Positions 51,889 to 60,543 of a stretch of 64,000 nucleotides of DNA are shown here, piece by piece. Made by a program: the position numbers and the translations under genes. The stretch comes from Clostridium uliginosum (GTDB lineage: Bacteria; Bacillota; Clostridia; Clostridiales; Clostridiaceae), in contig NZ_FOMG01000016.1 in the NCBI RefSeq assembly GCF_900112485.1, positions 1 to 64,000 of the forward strand. Reading direction: 5' to 3'. Every line of letters starts with the position of its first letter. The first letter of the stretch is position 1. The notes under the pieces were generated by a model. The model had not been told where the DNA came from. It was given only the letters and a program-made list of their open reading frames with translations, and did not search any database.

Positions 51889-52102
51889 CACCAAACAAAG
51901 AAATGAATGGCTATATGTGTGAAGTGTTACATTAAAGGATTCAGCTGGCTCTATTTCTTCATTAGAAGTTGTTCCAAAATTGTTTGTCCAGAGTTTATCT
52001 CTGGAGCAAACTGTTTTGGGTGCAACTTCTAATGTTAGAAACCTCCAGCTAAATCCTTAGTAACCGCAACACATATATCCATTCATTTCGATTTTTGTTC
52101 AC
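51889..52102. repeat. Family D palindrome, tandem copy 2
   Basis: Over 90% identical by eye to the copy at 51650. Same orientation, ending 16 bp before the chemoreceptor stop codon, so it is likely transcribed as its 3' hairpin. Confidence 0.85.
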
Positions 52103-52118
52103 CACTTTAAATGTTTTC

Positions 52119-53636
52119 CTAAATTGCATTCTTTAAATCTTTGATTTTTTCTACATTTTCATTTATTTTATCTATTAACTGCATAGCTGAACTCAATTCT
52201 TCAATATTTTGAATTGTCATTGAATTTGCTTCTTGTGAACTTGCTGTAGTCTGTTCACTTATAGCAGATAAATCATTAATTCTTTCATTTATTTTATTAC
52301 TAGAACTTAATATGTTTGAAATTTTATTATTAACATTAACTATACTGTCATCAACATACCTTATTTTTTCAGACATATCATAAAAAGTATCTCTAGTTTG
52401 TTGTATAATGTTATTTTGCTCATTACTTGCTTCCTTTAGCTTATTAACTGAATTAACCGATATGTCAGATTTATTATTTAATTCAGCTGTAATACTTGTT
52501 ATTTCATCAATAGAATTTTTAGACTGTTCAGCTAATTTTCTAATTTCCTCTGCAACTACTGAAAAGCCTCTTCCCGTTTCCCCTGCTCTTGCTGCTTCAA
52601 TTGCTGCATTTAAAGCCAAAAGATTTGTTTGTTCAGATATACTCATTATTATAGTTGTAATCTTATTAATTTCATTAACCATAACTTTTAGTTCAGATAT
52701 ATTAGTATAAACACTAATATTATCTTTATTTACTAATTCATTTTTTTTCATAAGTTCATTCATTATCTTTATACTATTCTCTATACCACTTTTAGTATCT
52801 AATGCATAATTAATCATTTTATTAGATATTTCAGATGTGTTTGAAATATCTTTTTGAATATTCATTGTTAAATTCAATTGTTCTTGAATACTGTCCGTAG
52901 TATTAGAGGCTCCAGTTGCTATTTGATCTACTGCATGATTTGTTGAATTCGAAGCTTCAACAATTTCATCCATGATTTTAGAAATTTCTAATATATTATT
53001 ACTTAATATATTAGCCACATCTATAATCTCATTAGCCACTTTCTCTTTTTTCGCTTGTCCTTGTTTTATGTTCTCAATTTGTTCCATATTAAATCTCTTT
53101 ATTAACTCTGTAACTTTAGATGTTGTATATAAAGTTAAAATTATACATAATATTTGTATCTGATAATCATTAACATTATTAACACTATTTAAATTCATAT
53201 AAAATACCGAATAAAATATTCTTACTAAATTTATAATTAAAACAGCAACCCCTGTTACTTTTATAAGCTTTCTGTCATAATAACTAATTAAAGCAACCAA
53301 TACTGGTAATATTGATAAGCTCATTATTGGAGTTAAATCCATAAATATAGCATATATATACATTACAAATACACATATTATAATACTATATTTAAACTGA
53401 TTGTTGTCCCCCTTTTTCTTAAAATAATTGAGTACTAATATTGCCATTAAAGATATGGCAACAACAATAATTAATACATTTAAATCATTAGTTTGGGTAA
53501 AATATCCTATAATATATGAAATATCAACAAAAAAATAAATTAAATAAAATATTCTCAACAAAAAATTATTAACTCTCTTAATACTTGTTTCATCTAAAGA
53601 CTCTTCACAATTTCCTTCTTTTTTTTCTTTAAGCAT
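52119..53636 (-). CDS. Methyl-accepting chemotaxis protein, membrane-embedded sensor type
   Basis: 505 residues. Residues ~25-175 hold about six hydrophobic helices with only short loops ([20 protein letters not shown] ...), and no HAMP or Cache domain. Residues ~190-505 are the cytoplasmic signalling coil. The conserved hairpin is [20 protein letters not shown] then [20 protein letters not shown] (~340-378). Methylation-region repeats flank it. It signals to CheA. The partial receptor at window position 1 shares this layout, so the strain has at least two such transducers. Ligand unknown. Confidence 0.92.
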   Translation of the reverse strand: MLKEKKEGNCEESLDETSIKRVNNFLLRIFYLIYFFVDISYIIGYFTQTNDLNVLIIVVAISLMAILVLNYFKKKGDNNQFKYSIIICVFVMYIYAIFMDLTPIMSLSILPVLVALISYYDRKLIKVTGVAVLIINLVRIFYSVFYMNLNSVNNVNDYQIQILCIILTLYTTSKVTELIKRFNMEQIENIKQGQAKKEKVANEIIDVANILSNNILEISKIMDEIVEASNSTNHAVDQIATGASNTTDSIQEQLNLTMNIQKDISNTSEISNKMINYALDTKSGIENSIKIMNELMKKNELVNKDNISVYTNISELKVMVNEINKITTIIMSISEQTNLLALNAAIEAARAGETGRGFSVVAEEIRKLAEQSKNSIDEITSITAELNNKSDISVNSVNKLKEASNEQNNIIQQTRDTFYDMSEKIRYVDDSIVNVNNKISNILSSSNKINERINDLSAISEQTTASSQEANSMTIQNIEELSSAMQLIDKINENVEKIKDLKNAI

Positions 53637-53912
53637 ATTTTTTTATCCTTTCATGAGTTTAAATTTTGTATAAAATTCACAAGATACATTATTTTTTTAA
53701 ATTCTAATTACAGTTTACTTTCTTCTCCTATCTCCATATACTTTACTCAATTAATCTATTAAAAATAATCGAACATCCTAAACACTTTGTGTTGCATGTT
53801 TTCCATATTTCTTTATATTTAGATATAATTTTACCACTTCAGAGAGTTTTTTTCAATTGATTGTTGAGTATTACTTAAATAAATATTACATAAATATCAA
53901 GTAAAAATAAAA
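53637..53912. other. Promoter region of the chemoreceptor
   Basis: AT-rich, no repeat or gene. It precedes the start at 53636 on the minus strand. Confidence 0.35.
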
Positions 53913-54190
53913 GAGTTGTCTCATAATACAAATCATCTACTGATATGATGTATATTCAAAAAAAAGAAATAGAAATAACATTTGTGGAAGAAGCATTGAA
54001 AAATAAGCTTAGAGTTTCTTCATTTGAAGTTGTTCCATAAATGATTGTCCTAATGCATATTAGGAGCAATCTTTTATGGGTACAACTTTAAATGTTAGAA
54101 ACTATTAGCGAAATTTTTCTAGTCTTCTTTAATAAATGTTATTTCTATTTCTTTGTTATTACTTTACTTGTTAATTCTGAGACGGCCCCC
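53913..54190. mobile_element. Family C element that forms the 3' end of dinB
   Basis: GAGTTGTCTCATAATACAAA...CTTGTTAATTCTGAGACGGCCCC. Its right end overlaps the last codons and stop of dinB (54164-54190). Confidence 0.88.
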
Positions 54191-55417
54191 ATCAAATCCT
54201 GTATCATGATTTTTTAATTGTTTTACTTCTGAGTTTAAAAATGTTGATCTAATAACTGAATCCTTACCATATTTATTTCTTAATTCATCTAAAACCTTAT
54301 CTAAATTCCTTTGCTTTTCTGCATTATTAAAATCAAACAAGTTTTCTTGATAATATTCATTACTACAAAGTTTTGTAAGCCTTACACCTAATAGTCTTAT
54401 CTTTTCGCCTTTCCATCCTTCTTTAAATGCTTCCTTAACTGCTTCAAATATTACACTCGTTGAGTCTGTAACATTCCTTAGTTGTTTTTGGTGTGAATAA
54501 CAAATAAAGTCATTAGTCTTAATGCTAACAACAACAACGCCACAAAAATTATTACTTTCCCTTAACCTTAATGCAGATTTTTCTGTAAGAGATAAAAGCA
54601 CTTTTAATGCTTCTTCCATTGTTTCAATATCATAAGAAATAGTAGTTGAATTTCCTATACCCTTAATCTCTAAATAATTAGACTTTTGTATTTGTGAATT
54701 ATCAATTCCATTAGCATATTCATATATTAGTTTTCCATGTGAATGTAATATATTGGTAAGAATCTTTACATCAAATTTAGCTAATTCCCCTATTTTATAA
54801 ATATTTATTTTATGGAGCTTCTCTTTTGTTGCTCTTCCGACCATAAATAAATCTTCAACCGGTAAATCCCACATTTTTTTAGGTATTTCATCTTTGAATA
54901 AAGTGTGTATAGTATTCTTAGGCTTAAAATCACTTGCCATTTTAGCTAGTAATTTATTTGTAGAAATTCCAATGTTACAATTAAATCCAAGCTCTTCACT
55001 TATCCTTAATTTAATTTCCAGTGCCATTTTCTTATAGTTTTCTTTAAAATGACTACAATCCATAAAACATTCATCAATACTATATCTTTGAATGTTAGGA
55101 GAATATTCATTAAGCAATTCAACCATTGCATTACTACACTTAACATACCACTCAAAATCTAGAGGATATATAATAAGATTTCTGCACTTTTGTCTTGCTG
55201 AATATATAGGCTCCCCTGTCTTAATTCCAAAATTCTTTGCAGGTATTGAAGATGCTAAAATTACTCCATGCCTTTTTTCCTCATCCCCACCTATAGCAGA
55301 AGGTACTTTTCTAATATCAATTTCACTTTTATCTTGTAAAAGCTTAATTGCAGTCCATGAAAGAAAAGCTGAATTTACGTCTATATGAAAAATTATTCTT
55401 TCCTTATTATTACTCAC
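54164..55417 (-). CDS. dinB: Y-family DNA polymerase IV
   Basis: 417 residues from GTG 55417 (AGGAG 7 nt upstream; the in-frame TTG at 55426 overlaps that site). Palm motifs IIFHIDVNSAFLSW (metal Asp) and YSIDECFMD (catalytic Asp-Glu), fingers AIGGDEEKRHGVILASS, thumb helix-hairpin region KINIYKIGELAKFD, little-finger domain ~240-345 (LRLRESNNFCGVVVVSIKTN). It copies past damaged bases. The C-terminus ends NHDTGFDGGRLRINK: the last eight residues and the stop are read from the terminal repeat of a family C element, so the native tail was replaced. No clear beta-clamp motif was identified at the end. Confidence 0.92.
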   Translation of the reverse strand: MSNNKERIIFHIDVNSAFLSWTAIKLLQDKSEIDIRKVPSAIGGDEEKRHGVILASSIPAKNFGIKTGEPIYSARQKCRNLIIYPLDFEWYVKCSNAMVELLNEYSPNIQRYSIDECFMDCSHFKENYKKMALEIKLRISEELGFNCNIGISTNKLLAKMASDFKPKNTIHTLFKDEIPKKMWDLPVEDLFMVGRATKEKLHKINIYKIGELAKFDVKILTNILHSHGKLIYEYANGIDNSQIQKSNYLEIKGIGNSTTISYDIETMEEALKVLLSLTEKSALRLRESNNFCGVVVVSIKTNDFICYSHQKQLRNVTDSTSVIFEAVKEAFKEGWKGEKIRLLGVRLTKLCSNEYYQENLFDFNNAEKQRNLDKVLDELRNKYGKDSVIRSTFLNSEVKQLKNHDTGFDGGRLRINK

Positions 55418-55850
55418 ACTAGCCAACTCCTAAACATATGTTCTTATTCAATATTATAATGAACATATGTTATATTGTAAATAGATTATACTTTTTAATT
55501 TATCCTAGAGATGCCTAATCTATGAACAGTTTAATTCACTTAGAAAACTCCTCTCATATGCATTCTCTAAGTGAGTTCAAAATGAAAATATAAAAGCTCA
55601 CAGAGAAAGTTTGAGCACTCTGAACAATATGTAACAATCATAAACACGGTTTTAAAACATAGTCTAATATATACAAACTATTATTTTTTTACATAATAAA
55701 AACGCACATTAATGATATAAAATTCATATCATTAATGTGCATTTAATATTATATAGTTGCAACACATTGTAAAAAACTATCTGTTATAATTTTATTAACA
55801 TATTCTATAACTTTTTTCTATTATATAGATACTAATTAATAGAATTATAA
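55418..55850. repeat. Intergenic region with a degenerate family A copy and a terminator
   Basis: Family A remains at 55527-55664 (ATGAACAGTTTAATTCAC...ACACGGTTTTAAAACATAGTC). The terminator at 55702-55742 belongs to the CDF gene. The dinB promoter presumably lies close to 55440-55500. Confidence 0.6.
55702..55742 (-). terminator. Terminator of the first CDF gene
   Basis: GCACATTAATGATAT and ATATCATTAATGTGC form a perfect 15-bp stem over 7 nt, then GTTTTTATTATG on the minus strand. Confidence 0.85.
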
Positions 55851-56780
55851 TCATACTGAAGAAGTTTTAGAATTAATCGTGTTTTTAACTATATTCTCTT
55901 TATATGGTTCTAGATGTACAATAACCTCTACATTATTATTTAATTCTTTTCTTATATCATCTTGAATTTTATGAGTAAGTCTATGCGATTCTTCAAGACT
56001 TAACTTAGAATCAGCTAGGACGTGCATATCTATGTGCATATCATCAATTGTTCCTCGACTTCTTATCTTATGAGCTCCTCTTACATCTTCCTCAGCCATT
56101 ACAATTTTCTCTATCTTTCCTGTGTCAACTGCTGCACTATCCACTAAAATACCACTAGCTACTTTGAATATATCATAAGCAGCACGAAATATAAAAATAG
56201 CTACTATAAACGACGCCAAGCTATCAACAATTGGAGGTGCTCCTAATTTTATCGCAATAAGGGTAGTAATTACACCAAGTGTTACATATACATCACTTTT
56301 TGTATCCATTGAATCAGAAATAAGAATTGTACTGTTTAACTCTACACCCTTTCTATACTCATACTTTGTGACAAATATATTAATACAAAGAGTAATAATC
56401 ATGACTATTAGGCTTTCTATATTAATTTCAGGCATAACCGGATTCATAAACTTAGTAACTGCCTCGGTTATAATTTTAAACCCCAAAAGAACCAACATAC
56501 CTACAATAAATAGTCCTGTAAGTGTTTCAAACTTTCTGTGACCATAAGGATGGTCATCATCTATAGGTTTTGCTGCTATTCCTATCCCAATAAGTCCCAC
56601 AACATTTGAACACCCATCTGTTATTGAGTGAAATCCATCTGCTGTCATACTTGAACTATTTACAATATTACCCATGATTATTTTTGCAACAGCCACTGCT
56701 ATATTTGCAAACATGATAATCCATAATATTTTTTTTACTTTTATAAAGTTGTTCCTTATCAAAACAATACCTACTTTCAA
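55851..56780 (-). CDS. Cation diffusion facilitator transporter, copy 1
   Basis: About 309 residues if started at TTG 56780; a GTG eight residues earlier lies inside a family B repeat, and a later TTG is possible. Six membrane helices with the metal sites: SMTADGFHSITDG (~45), DDHPYGHRKFETL (~75), SDSMDTKSDVYVT (~150), and the cytoplasmic C-terminal domain (HKIRSRGTIDDMHIDMHVLA, then SLEESHRLTHKIQD). It exports Zn2+, Mn2+, Fe2+ or Co2+ in exchange for protons. A close paralog (57343-58251) lies upstream. HMDT in the paralog reads SMDT here in the third helix region (AMHTKSD versus SMDTKSD), a possible specificity difference. Confidence 0.88.
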   Translation of the reverse strand: MKVGIVLIRNNFIKVKKILWIIMFANIAVAVAKIIMGNIVNSSSMTADGFHSITDGCSNVVGLIGIGIAAKPIDDDHPYGHRKFETLTGLFIVGMLVLLGFKIITEAVTKFMNPVMPEINIESLIVMIITLCINIFVTKYEYRKGVELNSTILISDSMDTKSDVYVTLGVITTLIAIKLGAPPIVDSLASFIVAIFIFRAAYDIFKVASGILVDSAAVDTGKIEKIVMAEEDVRGAHKIRSRGTIDDMHIDMHVLADSKLSLEESHRLTHKIQDDIRKELNNNVEVIVHLEPYKENIVKNTINSKTSSV

Positions 56781-56792
56781 TTCTAAAAATTT

Positions 56793-56832
56793 AGGCACAT
56801 GAATACTGATCTATTATTTTTTAAATGTGCCT
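56793..56832. repeat. Minimal family B element before CDF copy 1
   Basis: AGGCACATGAATACTGATCT...ATTTTTTAAATGTGCCT, with TTA on both sides. It overlaps an alternative upstream start codon of the CDF gene. Confidence 0.72.
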
Positions 56833-57287
56833 TAAGTAACTCATCTATATTTTTCTATCTTTAAATTGCACCGCCCATAAGCTTTATATACAATATGAAC
56901 ACAATTTTAAGACAAAGCGTTAAATTTAAATAACTATTGTATAATTAATTTGTCAATATAAATTTAATACACCTCTTTTTAGACTTTTTTTTATTAAATA
57001 TAGACTAATTTAATTATCAATTGGAAATAATTTCTATACTTTTATATTATTCTATAACTTCATATGTGTGAATGATTTAAAGAATAGCTTTTTAACAAAA
57101 ACTTAATATCAATTGATAATGTAAATCTATATTAGGCATATTAAAGAAAATAATAAGTCAAAGATGCGAAATACTTTTTTTCAATTGAACCTTAGAAGAA
57201 CTTATTCAGCATGTAGCAGTGCTTATCCCCCACTTTGATAAAATATAGAGGTGTTATTATCAATGGTCGTGAATTGAATAAACTAAA
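56833..57287. repeat. Intergenic region with repeat remnants
   Basis: A family A right half (about 56861-56918, CCGCCCATAAGCTTTATATA...) and a family B left half (57135-57175). It also has ATCAATTGATAAT/TTATCAATTGG inverted segments, which recur upstream of copy 2. No gene. Confidence 0.5.
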
Positions 57288-57322
57288 ATGAGGAGCTCAA
57301 CAACTTATGTTAGCTCCTCATT
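57288..57322 (-). terminator. Terminator of the second CDF gene
   Basis: AATGAGGAGCT and AGCTCCTCATT form a perfect 11-bp stem, extended by CAACA/TGTT. Confidence 0.75.
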
Positions 57323-57342
57323 CTAAATCTTTTATAAAAACA

Positions 57343-58251
57343 TTAATCCTCTGTTTTAACTGTATCCTCTTCATAAGGTTCTAGATGCACAATAACCTCT
57401 ACATTATTATTTAATTCTTTTCTTATAGCATCTTGAATTTTATGATTAAGTTTATGCGATTCTTCAAGGCTAAGATCTGAATCCGCTAGGATATGCATAT
57501 CTATGTGCATGTCATCAATTGTTCCTCTACTTCTTATCTTATGAACTCCCTTTACACCTTCCTGAGTCAGTACAATTTTCTCTACATTTTCTGTGTCAAC
57601 TGCTGCACTATCCACTAAAATACTACTTGATACTTTGAATATATCATAAGCAGCACGCAATATAAAAATAGCTACTATAAAAGATGCCAAACTATCAACA
57701 ATTGGAGGTGCTCCTAATTTTATAGCAACAAGGGTAGTAATTACACCAAGTGTTACATATATATCACTTTTTGTATGCATTGCATCAGAAATAAGAATTG
57801 TACTGTTTAACTCTACACCTTTTTTATGTTCATACTTTGTAACAAATATATTAATACAAAGAGTAATAATCATCACTATAAAGCTTACTATATTAATTTC
57901 AGGCATAACTGGATTCATGAATTTAGTAACTGAATCAGCTATAATTTTAAAACCTAAAAAAACCAACATACCTACAATAAATAGTCCTGTAAGTGTTTCA
58001 TACTTTCTGTGCCCATAAGGATGGTCATCATCTATAGGTTTTGAAGCTATTCCTATCCCAATTAGTCCAATAATATTTGAAGAACCATCTGTAATTGAAT
58101 GGAATCCATCTGCTGTCATACTTGAACTATTTATAATAGTACCCATGATTATTTTTGCAACAGCCACTGCTATATTGGCAAACATAATAATCCATAATAC
58201 TTTTTTTACTTCCATAAAGTTGTTCTTTATCAAAATAACACCTACTTTCAA
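57343..58251 (-). CDS. Cation diffusion facilitator transporter, copy 2
   Basis: 302 residues from TTG 58251 (no strong site; AGGTG favours a TTG a few codons later). Nearly the same protein as copy 1: long identical blocks such as FANIAVAVAKIIMG, DDHPYGHRKYETLTGLFIVG, PPIVDSLASFIVAIFI, and RSRGTIDDMHIDMHILADSD. It keeps the metal-site SMTADGFHSITDG and SDAMHTKSDIYVT. Tandem duplication is clear. Copy 2 has its own terminator, and its upstream region shares ATCAATTGATAAT elements with copy 1, so both may be regulated alike. Role: divalent metal efflux. Confidence 0.88.
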   Translation of the reverse strand: MKVGVILIKNNFMEVKKVLWIIMFANIAVAVAKIIMGTIINSSSMTADGFHSITDGSSNIIGLIGIGIASKPIDDDHPYGHRKYETLTGLFIVGMLVFLGFKIIADSVTKFMNPVMPEINIVSFIVMIITLCINIFVTKYEHKKGVELNSTILISDAMHTKSDIYVTLGVITTLVAIKLGAPPIVDSLASFIVAIFILRAAYDIFKVSSSILVDSAAVDTENVEKIVLTQEGVKGVHKIRSRGTIDDMHIDMHILADSDLSLEESHKLNHKIQDAIRKELNNNVEVIVHLEPYEEDTVKTED

Positions 58252-59020
58252 CTTTTTAAATTTAAGTAATTTCTATATTTTTCTCTATCTTTACTTTTAA
58301 ATACCTTTAAAATATAAATAATTTGTCAATATAAATTTAACTAACTTTGATTTAGCCTTAACACCATATATGCATTCCTAAAAGTGTTAAAATAAATGCA
58401 CTAGATATAATTGTATACAATCTTATAACTATACTATTCCTAATTCCAAGAAATCATTTTCTATATCATAAATACTTATATATATATCATCTATACCTAA
58501 CAACTTTTTCAAAAAATTCAATACACCTCTTTACACACTATTTTTTATTAAATATATACCAAATTAATTATCAATTGAAATAATATTTATATTTTCATAA
58601 TATGCTATAGTTGTATATATGTCAATGGTTTAAAGGATATATTTTAAACAGAATTTATTATCAATTGATAATATTATATAATTGATAACCTTTTATAAGG
58701 CATATGAAAGAAAATAACAAGTCCAAAATGTCATGATTATTTTTCATTAGGCAAGGAAGTAGATTGGTCTCATAGTGGTGCTATTAGAGCAATCTGCTGA
58801 CATGAGCAGTGAACCCAAATCTATGATTTGGTGTGACTCGCTTACTCAGTGAGCGTATGCAAGTCGAGCTTCCTATAATAAAAAATAGGCTTGACAGATG
58901 GACTTATTATTTAATTGATTATGCCTAATTACATTGTAAGAATATATTGGATATATTTTACAACATAAACATTCACTTAAACATATCTAAAAGCCTAAAT
59001 AAAAATTTCACCAAATAAAT
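58252..59020. repeat. Large intergenic region
   Basis: AT-rich DNA with an inverted ATCAATTGATAAT motif (58669-58681) like that before CDF copy 1, and a 229-bp family B derivative (58698-58926). No protein frame with a ribosome binding site was found. Confidence 0.5.
58698..58926. mobile_element. Family B element, longest form
   Basis: AGGCATATGAAAGAAAATAA...ACTTATTATTTAATTGATTATGCCT, with TAA on both sides. It contains GGCAAGGAAGTAGATTGGTC and a block reminiscent of family A's long form (CGCTTACTCAGTGAGCG). Confidence 0.78.
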
Positions 59021-59050
59021 AAAAGCCACTTGAAATTAATCAAGTAGCTA
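59021..59050 (-). terminator. Terminator of trxA
   Basis: AAGCCACTTGA pairs with TCAAGTAGCT; TTTTATTTATTT follows on the minus strand. Confidence 0.65.
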
Positions 59051-59179
59051 TTTATCAATGTATTCTTAATATCAAGTGATTCTTAAATTCATGTGAAAAT
59101 TTATTATACCATTAAGGTCTTTCTGTGATTCTAAAGAACGAGGTCACTACTGCGCTATTATTTTTTTAAATGAGCCTTA

Positions 59180-59497
59180 TTATAAATATGCTTTCACTTT
59201 ACTTACTATATTTTGTTCTGGCATAAAACCAGCTAAGTTTTCTACTGGAACTCCATCCTTAAATATAATCATAGTTGGAACTGCAGCTATTTTATACTTC
59301 TGAGCTATATTACGACTTTCATCCACATCTATTTTAAAGAATTTAGCTTTATCTCCCATATTATTACTAACGCCCTCAAATACTGGTGCTAACATCTTGC
59401 ATGGTCCACACCAATCAGCAAAGAAATCTACCACTACCACACCCTTAGTATTTTCAACTTCATTAACAAATTCATTACCATTTATCACCTTAGCCAT
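59180..59497 (-). CDS. trxA: Thioredoxin
   Basis: 105 residues from ATG 59497 (GGAGG 8 nt upstream; an earlier ATG would add five residues but overlaps the site). Active site FADWCGPCKMLAPVFE (~28-43), then KIDVDESRNIAQKYKIAAVP with the cis-proline, and TMIIFKDGVPVENLAGFMPE. Standard length and full motif, so a functional dithiol reductant reduced by TrxB or ferredoxin-thioredoxin reductase (neither in the window). Monocistronic. Confidence 0.96.
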   Translation of the reverse strand: MAKVINGNEFVNEVENTKGVVVVDFFADWCGPCKMLAPVFEGVSNNMGDKAKFFKIDVDESRNIAQKYKIAAVPTMIIFKDGVPVENLAGFMPEQNIVSKVKAYL

Positions 59498-59611
59498 AAT
59501 TAATTCCTCCAATTCATAACTTTTAACTTTTGATACTGTCTATAATCTAATTATAATTACATCATGATGTTATTTCTGTGACTTAATCACTTAGCATTTA
59601 TTTTTTTAAAA

Positions 59612-59833
59612 GGCTATGTTTTAAGTGAATGTTGATATTGTAATATAAAGCTCATGGACGATGGAATTCACTTTAAGAACTCTAAACGAATATTAGTCCT
59701 ATTAATGCATGCTCCTAATCAAAGATTATGACAAGCGTTAATAGTACAAATATTCATTAAGAGTTCTACAAAGCAAATTCCAATGCCAGTTCGCCTTTAT
59801 ATTAAAATATCAACACTATTTTAAAACAGAGCC
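59612..59833. mobile_element. Family A element, short form, reversed
   Basis: GGCTATGTTTTAAGTGAATG...CACTATTTTAAAACAGAGCC, interior in inverse order to 27161-27383 and nearly identical to its complement. Confidence 0.85.
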
Positions 59834-59913
59834 ATATAAATAAAGAGAAATTTAAACATAGTTCTTAATTTCAGATAGAGTTTTTATTGTATCTAAAGTT
59901 CAAAGGTAGTAAT

Positions 59914-59958
59914 GATGCTAAAAACACTCCATCTTTTAAAAGATAGAGTGTTTAGCAT
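59914..59958 (-). terminator. Terminator downstream of the CHAP/NlpC-like hydrolase gene
   Basis: ATGCTAAAAACACTCCATCTTTT against AAAAGATAGAGTGTTTAGCAT, a long stem. On the minus strand it follows the long family A element that lies after the gene. Confidence 0.6.
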
Positions 59959-60091
59959 CAACTGTAAACATATTAGATAAAATAACGAGTTATACTAGTT
60001 AATTTTCTTTAAGGCATATTCATATTCATCAATTTTATCCTTTATAAAAATAACGAATTTTATTAATTTGAACTTATGTATTTAAATTTAA

Positions 60092-60515
60092 GGTTATGTT
60101 TTATAAGAGTGTTGATATTGTTATATTTTTGTAAAGTGGACATTAAAATTGGACTTTTAGAACTCTTAAGTGAGAGTCCAAAAGTAAATGTCCAAATTTT
60201 ACATTTGGTATCTCAAACTTACTCAGCGAACGAATGTGAGTCGAGTTTCCTTGAGTATTGTCCTCTTTCTTGCTTGTCCGAAGCTTGCCTTTGGAGCAAG
60301 CTAAAAGGGGACTATACTCATTTAGACGTTCTTAAGTGAGAGTCAAAAAGTAAGAGTCCAAATTTTATATTTGGGTCCTCTAACTTTCTCTGTGAGCATT
60401 TTATATTTTGTTGCTCGAACTTACTCAGCGAATGAATATGAGTCGAGTTTCCTATATCAATTTCTTAGCCCACTTTACAATATATGACAATATCAACACA
60501 GTTTTAAAACGAAAT
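60092..60515. mobile_element. Family A element, long (about 420 bp) form
   Basis: GGTTATGTTTTATAAGAGTG...CACAGTTTTAAAACGAAATC, with blocks TGTGAGTCGAGTTTCCTTGA and CGAAGCTTGCCTTTGGAGC as in 12841-13251 and 23492-23715. Confidence 0.82.
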
Positions 60516-60543
60516 CTTAAATTTAAAATACTATTTTCTGATT

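Larger units (their letters stand above)
59498..60543. repeat. Repeat-rich intergenic region with two family A elements
   Basis: It contains a short family A copy (59612-59833), a terminator (59914-59958), a family B left end (60012-60030) and a long family A copy (60092-60515). Apparent reading frames within family A are repeat artefacts. Confidence 0.65.

Noticed and set aside
1169..60515. CRISPR array suggested by many repeated sequences
   Set aside because: Repeats are 40-420 bp palindromes scattered kilobases apart, without regular short repeats or spacers, and no cas gene is present.
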